64,000 nt of DNA from Mesorhizobium sp. ORS 3324 (GTDB taxonomy: Bacteria > Pseudomonadota > Alphaproteobacteria > Rhizobiales > Rhizobiaceae): positions 213,368 to 277,367 of the forward strand of contig LM655206.1 of NCBI GenBank assembly GCA_000824825.2, given 5' to 3'. The translations under genes and the position numbers were made by a program. Shown here piece by piece: positions 25,254-33,743 of the stretch (position 1 is its first letter; each line of letters starts with the position of its first letter). The notes under the pieces were generated by a model. It was not told the DNA's origin. It did not search any database and worked only from the letters and a program-made list of their open reading frames with translations.

Positions 25254-26102
25254 ATGAACTATCGCCACGCCTATCACGCCGGCAATTTCGCCGATGTCGT
25301 CAAGCACGCCGTGCTCAGCCGGCTGGTCGAGTATCTGAAGCAGAAGGACAAGGCCTTCCGCGTCGTCGACACCCATGCCGGCACCGGCCGCTACGACCTC
25401 GCCTCGGTCGAGGCCGGCAAGACCGGTGAATGGCATGGCGGCATCGGCCGGCTGTTCGAGGCCGCGATCGAGCCTCGCGCGGCGGCTCTTCTCCAACCCT
25501 ATCTGGATGCCGTGCGCGCCGAAAATCCGGATGGGGCTCTCATCCGCTATCCGGGCTCGCCGCTGATCGTGCGTCACCTCCTGCGCAAGCAGGATCGGCT
25601 GACAGCGATCGAGCTCCATCCCGAGGACGCAGAGCGATTGAAATCCGTCTTCGCCGGCGATTTCCAGACGAGGGTGATCGAGCTCGACGGCTGGCTGGCG
25701 CTCGGCGCGCATCTGCCGCCGAAGGAGAAGCGCGGCCTGGTGCTCGTCGATCCGCCTTTCGAGGAGGAGGGCGAGTTTCCGCGCCTGGTCGAGAACCTGC
25801 GCCGCGCGCACCGGCGCTGGCCGGGCGGTATCTACGCGCTCTGGTATCCGATCAAGGACCGCAAGGAGGTCGCCGCCTTGCGCTCGGCGCTCAAGGAGAC
25901 GGGCATACCGAAGCTGCTCGACATCGCTTTCGAGGTCCGGCCGGCCTCGAGCGAGCCCAGCCTCGACGGCAGTGGCCTCGTGGTGGTCAATCCGCCCTAC
26001 ACGCTGGAGGGCGAACTGCGGGTGCTGCTGCCGGCCCTGCACAGGGTTCTGGCCGTCGAGCAGCCGTCGCGCTGGACGATCGAATGGCTGGCAGGGGAGT
26101 AG
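25254..26102 (+). CDS. rlmJ: 23S rRNA (adenine-N6) methyltransferase RlmJ
   Basis: A 282-residue SAM-dependent methyltransferase that modifies A2030 of 23S rRNA. The N-terminal MNYRHAYHAGNFADVVKH is diagnostic. It is followed by the SAM-binding VVDTHAGTGRYDL and the catalytic DPPF motif in LVLVDPPFEEEGEF. ATG 25254 follows GAGGGC. Length is typical of the family. Confidence 0.93.
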   Translation: MNYRHAYHAGNFADVVKHAVLSRLVEYLKQKDKAFRVVDTHAGTGRYDLASVEAGKTGEWHGGIGRLFEAAIEPRAAALLQPYLDAVRAENPDGALIRYPGSPLIVRHLLRKQDRLTAIELHPEDAERLKSVFAGDFQTRVIELDGWLALGAHLPPKEKRGLVLVDPPFEEEGEFPRLVENLRRAHRRWPGGIYALWYPIKDRKEVAALRSALKETGIPKLLDIAFEVRPASSEPSLDGSGLVVVNPPYTLEGELRVLLPALHRVLAVEQPSRWTIEWLAGE

Positions 26103-26126
26103 ATCGGGGACCGCGTCGGGATCGAG

Positions 26127-26933
26127 CTATGCCAGCGCGGACGGCGTGATGCCGGTCAGCCGCCGGCTCTCGCGGATCAGATGCGCCTGGTCGGCATAGC
26201 CGGCCTCGATGGCCAGCACGGCGGTCGAAGCGTCTCCGCCTTTCTCGCGCAGGCGCCGGAAGCGATGGAAGCGCAGGATGCGATCGAGCGTCTTCGGCCC
26301 GTAGCCGAACGCATCCTCGAAGCGCCGCCGCAGTGTCCGCTCGCTCATATGCAAGTGGCGCTGCAGGAAGGGAACCAGCGGCGTTTCCGGCGGCAGGCCA
26401 TTGTCGATGACGTCGAAGGCCCTGCCCATCAGCGGATCGAGCGCATCGCGCCCCTCGGTACGCATGCCGACCGTCTCTTCCAGTTGCCGCACCACGCCGG
26501 CGAGGTCGGGTGCTGCCTTGATACGGTTGGACAGCTCTCGGACCCGTGTGCCCCAGAGCTCGCCGAGATCGAGCCGCCCACCGACGATCTCGCCGGCCGG
26601 CACGCCGAGCCAGCCGGCGGCAGCCCCCGGCCGGAAGCGGAAGCCGACGATCACGGCGCCGGCCGGCAACCTCTCGATCTGCGGCTCCTTGTCCGGCCCG
26701 GCGACCCGGAACCGCCCGTCGATCCATTGCAGGTCGATGGTGGCGTCGGGCGTGATGACGATCGGCGGAACGTCCTGCTCCGCCATGCGATGCACCCAGA
26801 CCGCAGAGAAGGCGCCAGCCAGGTCTCGGGTCACGGGCCGTTCCCGAAAGAAGCCGGTGCTCTGCGCCAGGACCGCTTCCATGTCTTCTCCGATCTGCTC
26901 CGGCATTCTTTGCCGGATCGACGCATCGGCCAT
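26127..26933 (-). CDS. AraC-family regulator
   Basis: About 268 residues from ATG 26933. An N-terminal sensor domain (VWVHRMAEQDVPPIVITPDA then GFRFRPGAAAGWLG) resembles the DUF6597-type domain found with AraC proteins. The C-terminal AraC helix-turn-helix is HLHMSERTLRRRFEDAFGYG and ends AIEAGYADQAHLIRESRRLT. It is transcribed divergently from the VOC/DoxX gene pair and probably regulates it. The exact start is uncertain (an in-frame start at 27017 would be too long). Confidence 0.82.
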   Translation of the reverse strand: MADASIRQRMPEQIGEDMEAVLAQSTGFFRERPVTRDLAGAFSAVWVHRMAEQDVPPIVITPDATIDLQWIDGRFRVAGPDKEPQIERLPAGAVIVGFRFRPGAAAGWLGVPAGEIVGGRLDLGELWGTRVRELSNRIKAAPDLAGVVRQLEETVGMRTEGRDALDPLMGRAFDVIDNGLPPETPLVPFLQRHLHMSERTLRRRFEDAFGYGPKTLDRILRFHRFRRLREKGGDASTAVLAIEAGYADQAHLIRESRRLTGITPSALA

Positions 26934-27065
26934 TTTGGCCGAAACCTTCAATGCCGCCCGCCTCCGCCGTGGCAAAACAGATGCAGGCTGATGGCGTGTC
27001 AGCACCTCTTCCCGCACCGCATCCGTTGCCGGTCGCGGGTCCGAATATAGAAAGGAGAAGGAGAA

Positions 27066-27488
27066 ATGAAAGCTCGCATCACCGTTCTCACTCTTGGCGT
27101 CGACGATCTCGAGGCGTCACTGAAGTTCTATCGCGACGGCCTGGGCCTGCCGACCGAAGGCATCATCGGCCGCGAGTTCGAGCATGGCGCCGTCGCCTTC
27201 TTCGATCTCGCCGGCGGCCTGAAGTTCGCCATCTTCGAGCGTTCGAGCATCGCGCACGACGCCACGGTGCCACAGAGCGGCCGCAGCCCGACAGAGCTCA
27301 CCATCGGCCACAATGTGGCGAGCGAAGCCGAGGTCGACGCGGTGATGGCTGAGGCCATCAAGGCCGGCGCGCGTGTGGTCAAGCCGGCGCAAAAGACCTT
27401 CTGGGGCGGCTACGCCGGCTATTTCCAGGACCCCGACGATCACCTCTGGGAGGTCGTCTACAACCCGGCTTTTGTCCCAAAGGACTGA
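27066..27488 (+). CDS. VOC-family protein (glyoxalase/dioxygenase fold)
   Basis: A 140-residue vicinal-oxygen-chelate protein with a repeated beta-alpha-beta-beta-beta fold. ITVLTLGVDDLEASLKFYRD is the N-terminal module and GYAGYFQDPDDHLWEVVYNP the C-terminal one, with the conserved Glu in LWEV. Such proteins include glyoxalases, fosfomycin-resistance enzymes and many of unknown substrate. It starts an apparent two-gene unit with the DoxX gene downstream. Confidence 0.86.
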   Translation: MKARITVLTLGVDDLEASLKFYRDGLGLPTEGIIGREFEHGAVAFFDLAGGLKFAIFERSSIAHDATVPQSGRSPTELTIGHNVASEAEVDAVMAEAIKAGARVVKPAQKTFWGGYAGYFQDPDDHLWEVVYNPAFVPKD

Positions 27489-27512
27489 GCCTGTCAGAAC
27501 GAGGAGGCCGAC

Positions 27513-27875
27513 ATGACCCTTCATGCCGTCCAGGCGATAGGCGCGCTTCTCATCGGCGGCGTGTTCGTCGTCGCCGGCATAGAGCACTTCGTGAAATTCA
27601 AGGCGATGTGCGGCTATCTGGCGAGCCGGGATTTCCCGGCCCCCGCCTTCATGCTGGCGGCCGGCTCGGCGCTCGAGATCGTCGCCGGCCTGATGCTTGT
27701 CCTCGGCCTCGCCATGCCTTTCGCCGCCGGCGCGCTCATCCTGTTCACGCTGGCGGCGAATTTCATGCTGCTGCGCTTCTGGTCCTCAGAGGAGCCGGAG
27801 CGGCAGGCGCTGCGCAATGCCTTTCTGATCAACGTCGCCGTGATCGGCGGACTGCTGCTGGCCGGCGCCGGTTAG
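27513..27875 (+). CDS. DoxX-family membrane protein
   Basis: A 120-residue protein with four membrane spans (IGALLIGGVFVVAGIEHFVK, FMLAAGSALEIVAGLMLVLG, GALILFTLAANFMLL, FLINVAVIGGLLLAG), the layout of the DoxX family. A ribosome-binding sequence GAGGAGG precedes the ATG, 24 bases after the VOC stop. DoxX-like proteins have been linked to redox homeostasis and to quinone-related functions; the role here is not known. Confidence 0.82.
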   Translation: MTLHAVQAIGALLIGGVFVVAGIEHFVKFKAMCGYLASRDFPAPAFMLAAGSALEIVAGLMLVLGLAMPFAAGALILFTLAANFMLLRFWSSEEPERQALRNAFLINVAVIGGLLLAGAG

Positions 27876-27985
27876 CGAGCGCGCGCCTGCCGAACGATGC
27901 ATTCCGGAAACCATTGTCTTCGCAACCGCTTGACCGCCGTCAAGCGATTCCGCACAGTGCGCGCACCCGACCTTGAGAGGCTGTC

Positions 27986-28438
27986 ATGACTCGCTTCGCT
28001 CATTCCGCCCTTGCCGCGCTGATTTCGCTTTTGACGCCGCTTGGCACATCGCTCGGTTTCACCCAGGCTGCGCACGCCGCCGACCTTGCCGTCTACACCG
28101 AGGATGACGGTGGCGTTTGCGGTCAGCCCTGGGTACTGAGCAAGATCACCAGCCGCTTCTCATATCAGGTGCGTCACGTGCCGCATCTGCCGGATGTTGC
28201 GATCACCGACTTCCATCGCATTCACCAGCATCGCTATTTGCCGGCCAGCGACGAATGGCCGATCGGCCGGCGCTATTGCGGCGCAACCGTCAGCCTGTCG
28301 GATGGCCGCGACCGCACCATCTGGTACCTGATCGAGGAAGGCCAGGGCTTTGCCTCGATCGGCGACAATGTCGAGTTTTGCGTCTCGGGCTTCGACCGCT
28401 GGATGGTCTATAACGGCCGCTGCCGCGTGCTGCGGTAA
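27986..28438 (+). CDS. Hypothetical exported Cys-containing protein
   Basis: 150 residues. The signal peptide (MTRFAHSALAALISLLTPLG...AAHA) is followed by a mature domain with four Cys, in GGVCGQPW, GRRYCGATVS, VEFCVSG and NGRCRVL, likely to form two disulfides in the periplasm. A His-rich stretch (FHRIHQHRY) lies mid-protein. I do not recognise the family. Confidence 0.68.
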   Translation: MTRFAHSALAALISLLTPLGTSLGFTQAAHAADLAVYTEDDGGVCGQPWVLSKITSRFSYQVRHVPHLPDVAITDFHRIHQHRYLPASDEWPIGRRYCGATVSLSDGRDRTIWYLIEEGQGFASIGDNVEFCVSGFDRWMVYNGRCRVLR

Positions 28439-28691
28439 GTCCGCTCCGCTTTTCCAGAATGAGACAAGCAGCCTTTGGCTGCCGTCGCAACCGAGTGCGT
28501 TGCAAATCAATTGCGCAAAAGCGCTGTTCCGATCCACTTCGGCGTCTGCAGCCTGGAGGTTGCAGCCGCTTCGTTCGGCGTGCCGCCGATGTCAGCCCGT
28601 TGCAAATATTGTGAGCCTGCCGGCTGTCGGCGGAACGCAAACCGGCTAATCTGACCGCCCGAGAGCGACTAATCACTTTCGGGAGTATTCC

Positions 28692-29306
28692 ATGGATCTT
28701 GCGACCATACTTGCCTTCGCGGCCGCCTTCTTCGTGTTCGCCGCCAGCCCCGGGCCGGACAATATGACGATCGTCGCCCGCACGATCTCCAACGGTCCGG
28801 CATCGGGTATCGCCTATGGCGCTGGTACGGTGGTCGGCATCCTCATCTTCCTGATCCTGGCCGCCTTCGGCCTGTCGATTGTCGCCGCCAAGATGGCAAT
28901 CCTCATGACGGTGTTGCGCTACGGCGGCGCCGCCTACCTGATCTGGATGGGCATCAAGCTGTGGAGCGCTGCGCCCGTTGTGCCGGAGCCGCAGCCCGTC
29001 TCGGGGCGGCGCGGGTTGCTTGCCATCTTTGCCACCGGCATCGCGCTCAATCTCGGCAATCCCAAGATGCCGCTGTTCTACCTGGCGCTGCTGCCGAATG
29101 TGGTCGGCGCCTCGCTCGATGCGGGTCGTGTCGGCATGCTGATGGTGGTGATCATAGCTGTCGAGATCGTGGTGATCGGCGGTCACGTCATGCTCGCCGG
29201 CCGCGCCCGTAAATTGCTGCGCACGCCGAAGGTCGTTCGCCGGGTGAATCGCGCCGCGGGCGGCGTGATGGTCGGCGCCGGCGTCGCGGTCATCGCGGCG
29301 CGCTGA
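28692..29306 (+). CDS. LysE-family amino acid/metabolite exporter
   Basis: A 204-residue membrane protein with six predicted spans. The N-terminal signature FAASPGPDNMTIVARTISNG and the central IALNLGNPKMPLFYLALLP are diagnostic of LysE/RhtB translocators, which export amino acids or homoserine-type metabolites. The ATG follows GGGAG at 28681-28685. It stands alone, with a repeat-bearing intergenic region downstream. Confidence 0.88.
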   Translation: MDLATILAFAAAFFVFAASPGPDNMTIVARTISNGPASGIAYGAGTVVGILIFLILAAFGLSIVAAKMAILMTVLRYGGAAYLIWMGIKLWSAAPVVPEPQPVSGRRGLLAIFATGIALNLGNPKMPLFYLALLPNVVGASLDAGRVGMLMVVIIAVEIVVIGGHVMLAGRARKLLRTPKVVRRVNRAAGGVMVGAGVAVIAAR

Positions 29307-29437
29307 AACGGTCTCGGCGTCGAGCACGGCACGGGCATGGCAGGCAGGCTCGCGTGCGGCAGGCAAGGGCCGGGTGTAACGGCCGCCGGCGCGGGCTTCG
29401 ATAGTTTAATGCTGGCCGGCCAGACAGTTGAGGTAGG

Positions 29438-29611
29438 CGCTCCACGGACGCCCTCCCTGGCCTGGGGGCCATCTTCCCCACTTCGGGGGAGATTGGCGCT
29501 TTGGCGCCTTGCTCGATCCTGCAACGTCGGAGATCGGCGAAAGCCTGCGCGATATCTGATCTCCCCCAGTGGCGCGAATGGCAGCAGGGCAGAGGAGGGC
29601 GCTGTCCCGCC
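29438..29611. repeat. Palindromic intergenic repeat, family A, copy 2
   Basis: Related to the element at 5834-6009: a left arm with CCATCTTCCCCACTTCGGG and a right arm ending GGCGCTGTCCCGCC, plus a smaller inner hairpin (TTGGCGCTTTGGCGCC). It fills most of the 317-bp gap between lysE and the ECF sigma gene. No gene seen here. Confidence 0.7.
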
Positions 29612-29623
29612 AGCCGATCATTC

Positions 29624-30895
29624 TTATTCAGTCCCGATATCCTCCCGAACGCCGCAAGCGTCGGCGCGGGCGAGCATCAAGGCTCGTTCCCTCTGATTGC
29701 CGGTCAACTCGGCGGCGCGGCGAAATTCGGCACGGGCTTCGGCGATCCGTCCGAGCTTTTCCAAGAGGTGGCCGCGCACCGTGGGCAGGAGATGCGAGTC
29801 CTTTAGCCGCGGCTGGTCCCGCAGCGCGTCGGCGATAGCGAGGCCCTGCACCGGTCCGAACGCCATGCCGACCGCAACCGCGCGGTTGACTTCGACGATG
29901 GGTGAGGGCGCCGCGAGCGCCAGCGCCTGGTAATAGGCGGCGATAGCGATCCAGTCGGTGTCGGCGGGGCTCACGGCGCGGGCGTGGCAGGCAGCGATCA
30001 TCGCCTGCAGCAGGTAAGGGCCGGGCGTCGGCGTAAGCGCCATCGCGCGATTGAGGCCGTCGAGGCCGCGCCGGATCAGCGACCAGTCCCAGCGGCTGCG
30101 GTCCTGGTCGAGCAAAAGGATCGGATTGCCCGCTTTGTCGGTGCGGGCGGCAAAGCGCGAAGCGTTGAGCTCCATCAGGGCCACCAGCCCGAGCGCCTCG
30201 GGCTCTTCCGGTACCAGCGTTGCCAGCAGGCGGCCAAGGCGCAATGCCTCGCCGGTGAGGTCGGCGCGCAGCCAATCCGGCCCCGCCGACGCTACATAGC
30301 CTTCGTTGAAGATGAGGTAGACCACCTCCAGCACGGCGCCGAGGCGTTCGCGCCGCACTTGCCCACGCGGCGTCTCGAACGCAATGCCGGCGTCGCGCAG
30401 CGTCCGCTTGGCGCGCACGATGCGCTGGGCGACGGCGGCCTCTGGCACCAGAAAGGCGCGGGCGATCTCGGCTGTCGTCAGCCCGCCCAGCATCCGCAAG
30501 GCAAGGGCCGCGCGCTGCTCGGCTGGCAGCACCGGGTGGCAGGCGGTGAAGATCAGCCGCAACAGGTCGTCGTCGATATCCTCGTCGAGCGCCGCCTCGA
30601 TGTCCGGCATCGTGCGCTCCAGTTCAGCGAGGTCGATCGCCAGCTCGCGATGCTTGCCGTCGAGCATCACGGTGCGGCGCAGCCGGTCGAGCGCCCGATT
30701 GGTGGCGACCCGCGCCAGCCAGGCGGCCGGGTTGCGCGGGATGCCGTCCCTGGGCCAGTGCTCCAGCGCCTGCAGGAAGGCGTCCTGCACGACCTCCTCG
30801 GCCAGGCCGATGTCGCGCAGGTATCGGGTGAGCCTGGCGGCGAGCTTCGGCTGCTCGATCCGCCAGACCGCTTCGACGGTCGAGTTGGTGGTCAA
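29624..30895 (-). CDS. ECF sigma factor of the DGPF-associated (ECF42-like) type
   Basis: 423 residues, far longer than a minimal ECF sigma. The sigma2 region is LTRYLRDIGLAEEVVQDAFL...NPAAWLARVATNRALDRLRR. The sigma4 region is LPAEQRAALALRMLGGLTTA then EIARAFLVPEAAVAQRIVRA. A large C-terminal extension of about 230 residues with TPR-like helices follows, as in the ECF42 group. The start is TTG 30895, overlapping the DGPF-gene stop (TTGA). The gene pair sigma factor plus DGPF protein is the hallmark of this group; the C-terminal extension is thought to control activity in place of an anti-sigma factor. Confidence 0.87.
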   Translation of the reverse strand: MTTNSTVEAVWRIEQPKLAARLTRYLRDIGLAEEVVQDAFLQALEHWPRDGIPRNPAAWLARVATNRALDRLRRTVMLDGKHRELAIDLAELERTMPDIEAALDEDIDDDLLRLIFTACHPVLPAEQRAALALRMLGGLTTAEIARAFLVPEAAVAQRIVRAKRTLRDAGIAFETPRGQVRRERLGAVLEVVYLIFNEGYVASAGPDWLRADLTGEALRLGRLLATLVPEEPEALGLVALMELNASRFAARTDKAGNPILLLDQDRSRWDWSLIRRGLDGLNRAMALTPTPGPYLLQAMIAACHARAVSPADTDWIAIAAYYQALALAAPSPIVEVNRAVAVGMAFGPVQGLAIADALRDQPRLKDSHLLPTVRGHLLEKLGRIAEARAEFRRAAELTGNQRERALMLARADACGVREDIGTE

Positions 30896-31296
30896 CCCTT
30901 CAGCCCGCTGAAGCCTTCGGCCGCCTTCTGGACGTCCTCGGGAAAATCGCTCATCTCCTGGACACGGCGGACCTCGATCACGTCGTTCTCTCCGGCGGGG
31001 CAGCGGCGGGCCCATTCGATGGCTTCCTCGCGCGAACGCACGTCGATCATCCAGTAACCGCCGAGCACTTCCTTGACCTCCGGGAAGGGGCCGTCGGTCA
31101 CGACCGGCTTACCGCCCTTGAAGGAAACCCGCGCGCCCGTCGACGGCGGATGCAGCCCGTCGAGCGCCAGCAGTATGCCTGCCCGCTTCAGCTCCTCATT
31201 GTATTTCATCATCGCCGCCACGGCGTCGGCGCTGGGCATTACGTCGGGAGCCGCAGTTGCGTAGCCGCCGGGGATCATCAGCATCATGAAGCGCAT
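30892..31296 (-). CDS. DGPF/YCII-related protein (ECF42 partner)
   Basis: 134 residues with the defining motif VTDGPFPEVKEVLGGYWMID and an N-terminal MRFMMLMIPGGY strand, both typical of the DGPF (YCII-related) family. It is encoded directly upstream of, and overlaps, the ECF sigma gene, as is normal for this sigma group. The biochemical role of DGPF proteins is unknown. Confidence 0.88.
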   Translation of the reverse strand: MRFMMLMIPGGYATAAPDVMPSADAVAAMMKYNEELKRAGILLALDGLHPPSTGARVSFKGGKPVVTDGPFPEVKEVLGGYWMIDVRSREEAIEWARRCPAGENDVIEVRRVQEMSDFPEDVQKAAEGFSGLKG

Positions 31297-31425
31297 CTGT
31301 ATCTTCCTTTCGGTTGGGTTGCTTCGATCCTACGACGAACGAGGATCGGCGGAATCGACGGCAATGCCAAAATTAAGTTCGATCTACCCTGGACGCGCCG
31401 CGTCGATCGCAGGACACCGCCACCA

Positions 31426-32052
31426 TCACACCCGCGCGCCCTGGCCTGTCAGATAGGCGCAGATCAATTCGCCAAGCTGCTTCTGCAGCTCCGGCGCGTC
31501 GAGCATGTTGCGGCGCGCCGCGTTGTGGATCACGCCCTCGATCGCCGAGGAGAGCACGCGCGCCATGGTCTCGGTGTCCTTGCGGTGCCGGCGGTATTGC
31601 GCGACGGCCGCCGTATAGTGCTCGAGGTAGCGGGCCTGGAACGAGGCATGCGCGGCGCGCGACCCGCGGTCGCCCGGCGCTTCGTCGAGCAGCACCTGAT
31701 GCAGCGTCGGATGGATGCTGTGCGCGGCGATCATGCCGCGCACCAGCTCGCGCGCGAAGTGCCTGAGCGGCTTCTCCTCGGCCGCGGCTTCGCGGATGAC
31801 CGAGAGCACACGATCGAAGTGGCGCCGCCGGATGGCGTCGACCAGGGCGAGCTTGTCGGGGAAATACTGGTAGAGCGAGCCGATGCTCACGCCCGCCGCC
31901 TCGGCCACCTTATTGGTGCTGAAGCCCGCCCAGCCGGTCTCGCTCAGAACGCGAGCACCGGCTTCGATGATCGCCTCGACGGTGGCGACGGAACGTGCCT
32001 GGCGCGGCTCCTTGCGCATGCGCGGAGCCGGCTTTGCAATGCGAGTAGACAT
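31426..32052 (-). CDS. TetR-family transcriptional regulator
   Basis: A 208-residue regulator. The helix-turn-helix domain is ATVEAIIEAGARVLSETGWA and STNKVAEAAGVSIGSLYQYF, followed by PDKLALVDAI. The C-terminal helical domain has the TetR_C pattern HPTLHQVLLDEAPG. ATG 32052 is preferred; the long open frame upstream is a shadow of the divergent DinB gene. It lies 69 bp from that gene and may control it. Confidence 0.86.
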   Translation of the reverse strand: MSTRIAKPAPRMRKEPRQARSVATVEAIIEAGARVLSETGWAGFSTNKVAEAAGVSIGSLYQYFPDKLALVDAIRRRHFDRVLSVIREAAAEEKPLRHFARELVRGMIAAHSIHPTLHQVLLDEAPGDRGSRAAHASFQARYLEHYTAAVAQYRRHRKDTETMARVLSSAIEGVIHNAARRNMLDAPELQKQLGELICAYLTGQGARV

Positions 32053-32121
32053 CCTGGCGGGGCCTCTCGAAAATATAAACAGCTTACTCACATTTAACTC
32101 CGACGCAAATGGAGCCGACAG

Positions 32122-32652
32122 ATGAGCGCCTGGACGTTGCTGAAAAGCCTGCTTGCCTACCAGGCCTGGGCCAATGACGCGCTCTTGGAGAAGCTTGCCG
32201 GCATGGATCCGCGCCGCAACAGCAAGGAGCGTCACGCCGCTCTCAGGCTGATGAATCATATCCATGTCGTGTCGCGGATCTTTGCCGCGCACCTCACCGG
32301 CGTCGCCCATGGCTATGCGAGCGACAACACCGAGGAGACGCCGGAACCCGCGCAACTCGGCGCTGCCATGGCGGAGAGCGACCGCTGGTATCTCGACTAT
32401 GTCGAGACCGTCTCGGAGCAGCAGCTTTCGGAGCCGGTCGCCTTCACCTTCACCGACGGCGATAAGGCCTGCATGACCAGGCAGGAGATGCTGACCCATG
32501 TCGTCCTGCACGGCAGCTATCACCGCGGCGAGATCGGCCGCATGCAGGCCATGATCGCGGTCCCGCCGCCCTGGGATACCTATGCCGCGCATCTGCATCG
32601 GACCGAGCCTTCGCGTCGCCTGCAGGTGAGGCTCGAGCCGCTCGGCGCTTAG
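32122..32652 (+). CDS. DinB-family protein
   Basis: A 176-residue four-helix-bundle protein. The metal-binding His positions are visible in LMNHIHVVSRIF and in HVVLHGSYHRGEIGRM near the C-terminus. DinB/YfiT-like proteins include metal-dependent thiol S-transferases. It is divergent from a TetR gene. A second DinB protein is encoded at 48341-48850. Confidence 0.84.
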   Translation: MSAWTLLKSLLAYQAWANDALLEKLAGMDPRRNSKERHAALRLMNHIHVVSRIFAAHLTGVAHGYASDNTEETPEPAQLGAAMAESDRWYLDYVETVSEQQLSEPVAFTFTDGDKACMTRQEMLTHVVLHGSYHRGEIGRMQAMIAVPPPWDTYAAHLHRTEPSRRLQVRLEPLGA

Positions 32653-33063
32653 AATGCGAGCAATTAGCTCGCTTTCCGGCGGCCAAGCTTTTCCCTCACG
32701 CCGAATCCGTTTTGCTTCGCCTTGATCTGTAGATTTTTGTGCTGGACAAGATGAAATAGCCGCCGCGTTGCTTCTTATCTATTATGAGCAAAGTGCTCAC
32801 ATTCGGCGTTCTGCGTGGCGCCGGCATGTCAGGATGATCCCGCGATAGAGGGCATAAGGAATTGTCGATTGCGGCATTTCACTTCGACACCCAAAGATTC
32901 GCCGCCGTTTTTTGCACCGATACCCTTGTCAGCGCGTTTCATGTAACCAAAATTCAATAACTGAAAATCATTGTGTTGCTTCGCTGGCTAGACAGTCGCG
33001 AGTCAGATATGCATGAACACGCCGGGTCACTCACGACCTTGGGCAAAACGCAAGGGGCATCGC
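32653..33063. other. Intergenic, no gene seen
   Basis: 411 bp, AT-rich especially from 32730 to 32980. It must contain the promoter of the histone-like gene at 33064. I find no repeat, terminator or small gene I can support. Confidence 0.4.
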
Positions 33064-33471
33064 ATGGCAAAGACGACAACCAAGGCGCCGGCGGCGAAAG
33101 CGCCGGCAAAGAAAGCGGCACCGAAGGCTGCCGCGAAACCTGCAGCAGTGAAGAAGGCAGCGGCGCCGAAGGCAGCCGCCAAGGCTCCGGCCAAGGCTGC
33201 GGCGAAGCCCGCCGCCAAGGCAACGGCGAAGCCCGCCGCCAAGGCTGCGGCGAAGCCTGCCGCCAAGGCAGCGCCGAAGGCAGCCGCCAAGGCTCCGGCC
33301 AAGGCAGCGGCGAAGCCGGCCGTGAAGGCCGCGGCGAAGCCTGCCGCCAAGGCAGCGGCAAAGCCCGCCGCCAAGGCTCCGGCCAAGGCAGCGGCCGCCA
33401 AGTCGACGGCAGCCGTGAAGAAGGCAGCACCGGCAAAGAAGCCGGCCGCCAAGGCGCCTGCCAAGAAGTAA
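33064..33471 (+). CDS. Histone H1-like Lys/Ala/Pro-rich protein
   Basis: A 135-residue protein made almost only of Lys, Ala and Pro in degenerate AAKPAAKA/AAKAPAK repeats from residue 8 to the end. This is the composition of eukaryotic histone H1 tails and of bacterial H1-like proteins (AlgP, Hc1 and similar), which bind DNA through charge. ATG 33064 (MAKTTTKAP) follows AAGGGG; an in-frame ATG at 33013 is possible. The DNA is a tandemly repetitive, strongly GC-rich stretch, likely to vary in copy number between strains. Confidence 0.8.
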   Translation: MAKTTTKAPAAKAPAKKAAPKAAAKPAAVKKAAAPKAAAKAPAKAAAKPAAKATAKPAAKAAAKPAAKAAPKAAAKAPAKAAAKPAVKAAAKPAAKAAAKPAAKAPAKAAAAKSTAAVKKAAPAKKPAAKAPAKK

Positions 33472-33580
33472 TCGCGTAGCTTCGCTCGCGAACCGCAGCA
33501 GGTGAGGGCGGGTGCCGTGGAGGCGCCCCTCTCGCCAGTTCGGCGTGATAGCGCGAAATTGGAGCGGACGCTCCTCCTAA

Positions 33581-33625
33581 AGCTCTCGGAAGTTTTGTCA
33601 CAGCAAAATTTCCGGGAGCTTTTTG
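33581..33625 (+). terminator. Intrinsic terminator after histone-like gene
   Basis: Long hairpin AGCTCTCGGAAGTTTTG with CAAAATTTCCGGGAGCT (one G-T and one mismatch), loop TCACAG, followed by TTTTTG. It points along the plus strand, about 110 bp beyond the histone-like gene and upstream of the GST gene. Confidence 0.82.
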
Positions 33626-33743
33626 TTGCCCGGCTACGACGCTCGCTTGTTTGTCCCTGTTGGCGGCTTGGATTGGCATCGCTGGCCGTTGCCCTGCGCA
33701 GCGCATTCGGTCAACAGTGCGCGCGTACAACTGGGAACCAATC

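Noticed and set aside
33064..33471. Regular repeats that might be a CRISPR array
   Set aside because: The repeats are short, degenerate and coding (K/A/P codons) with no unique spacers of constant length. The same applies to the repeats at 49380-49450.
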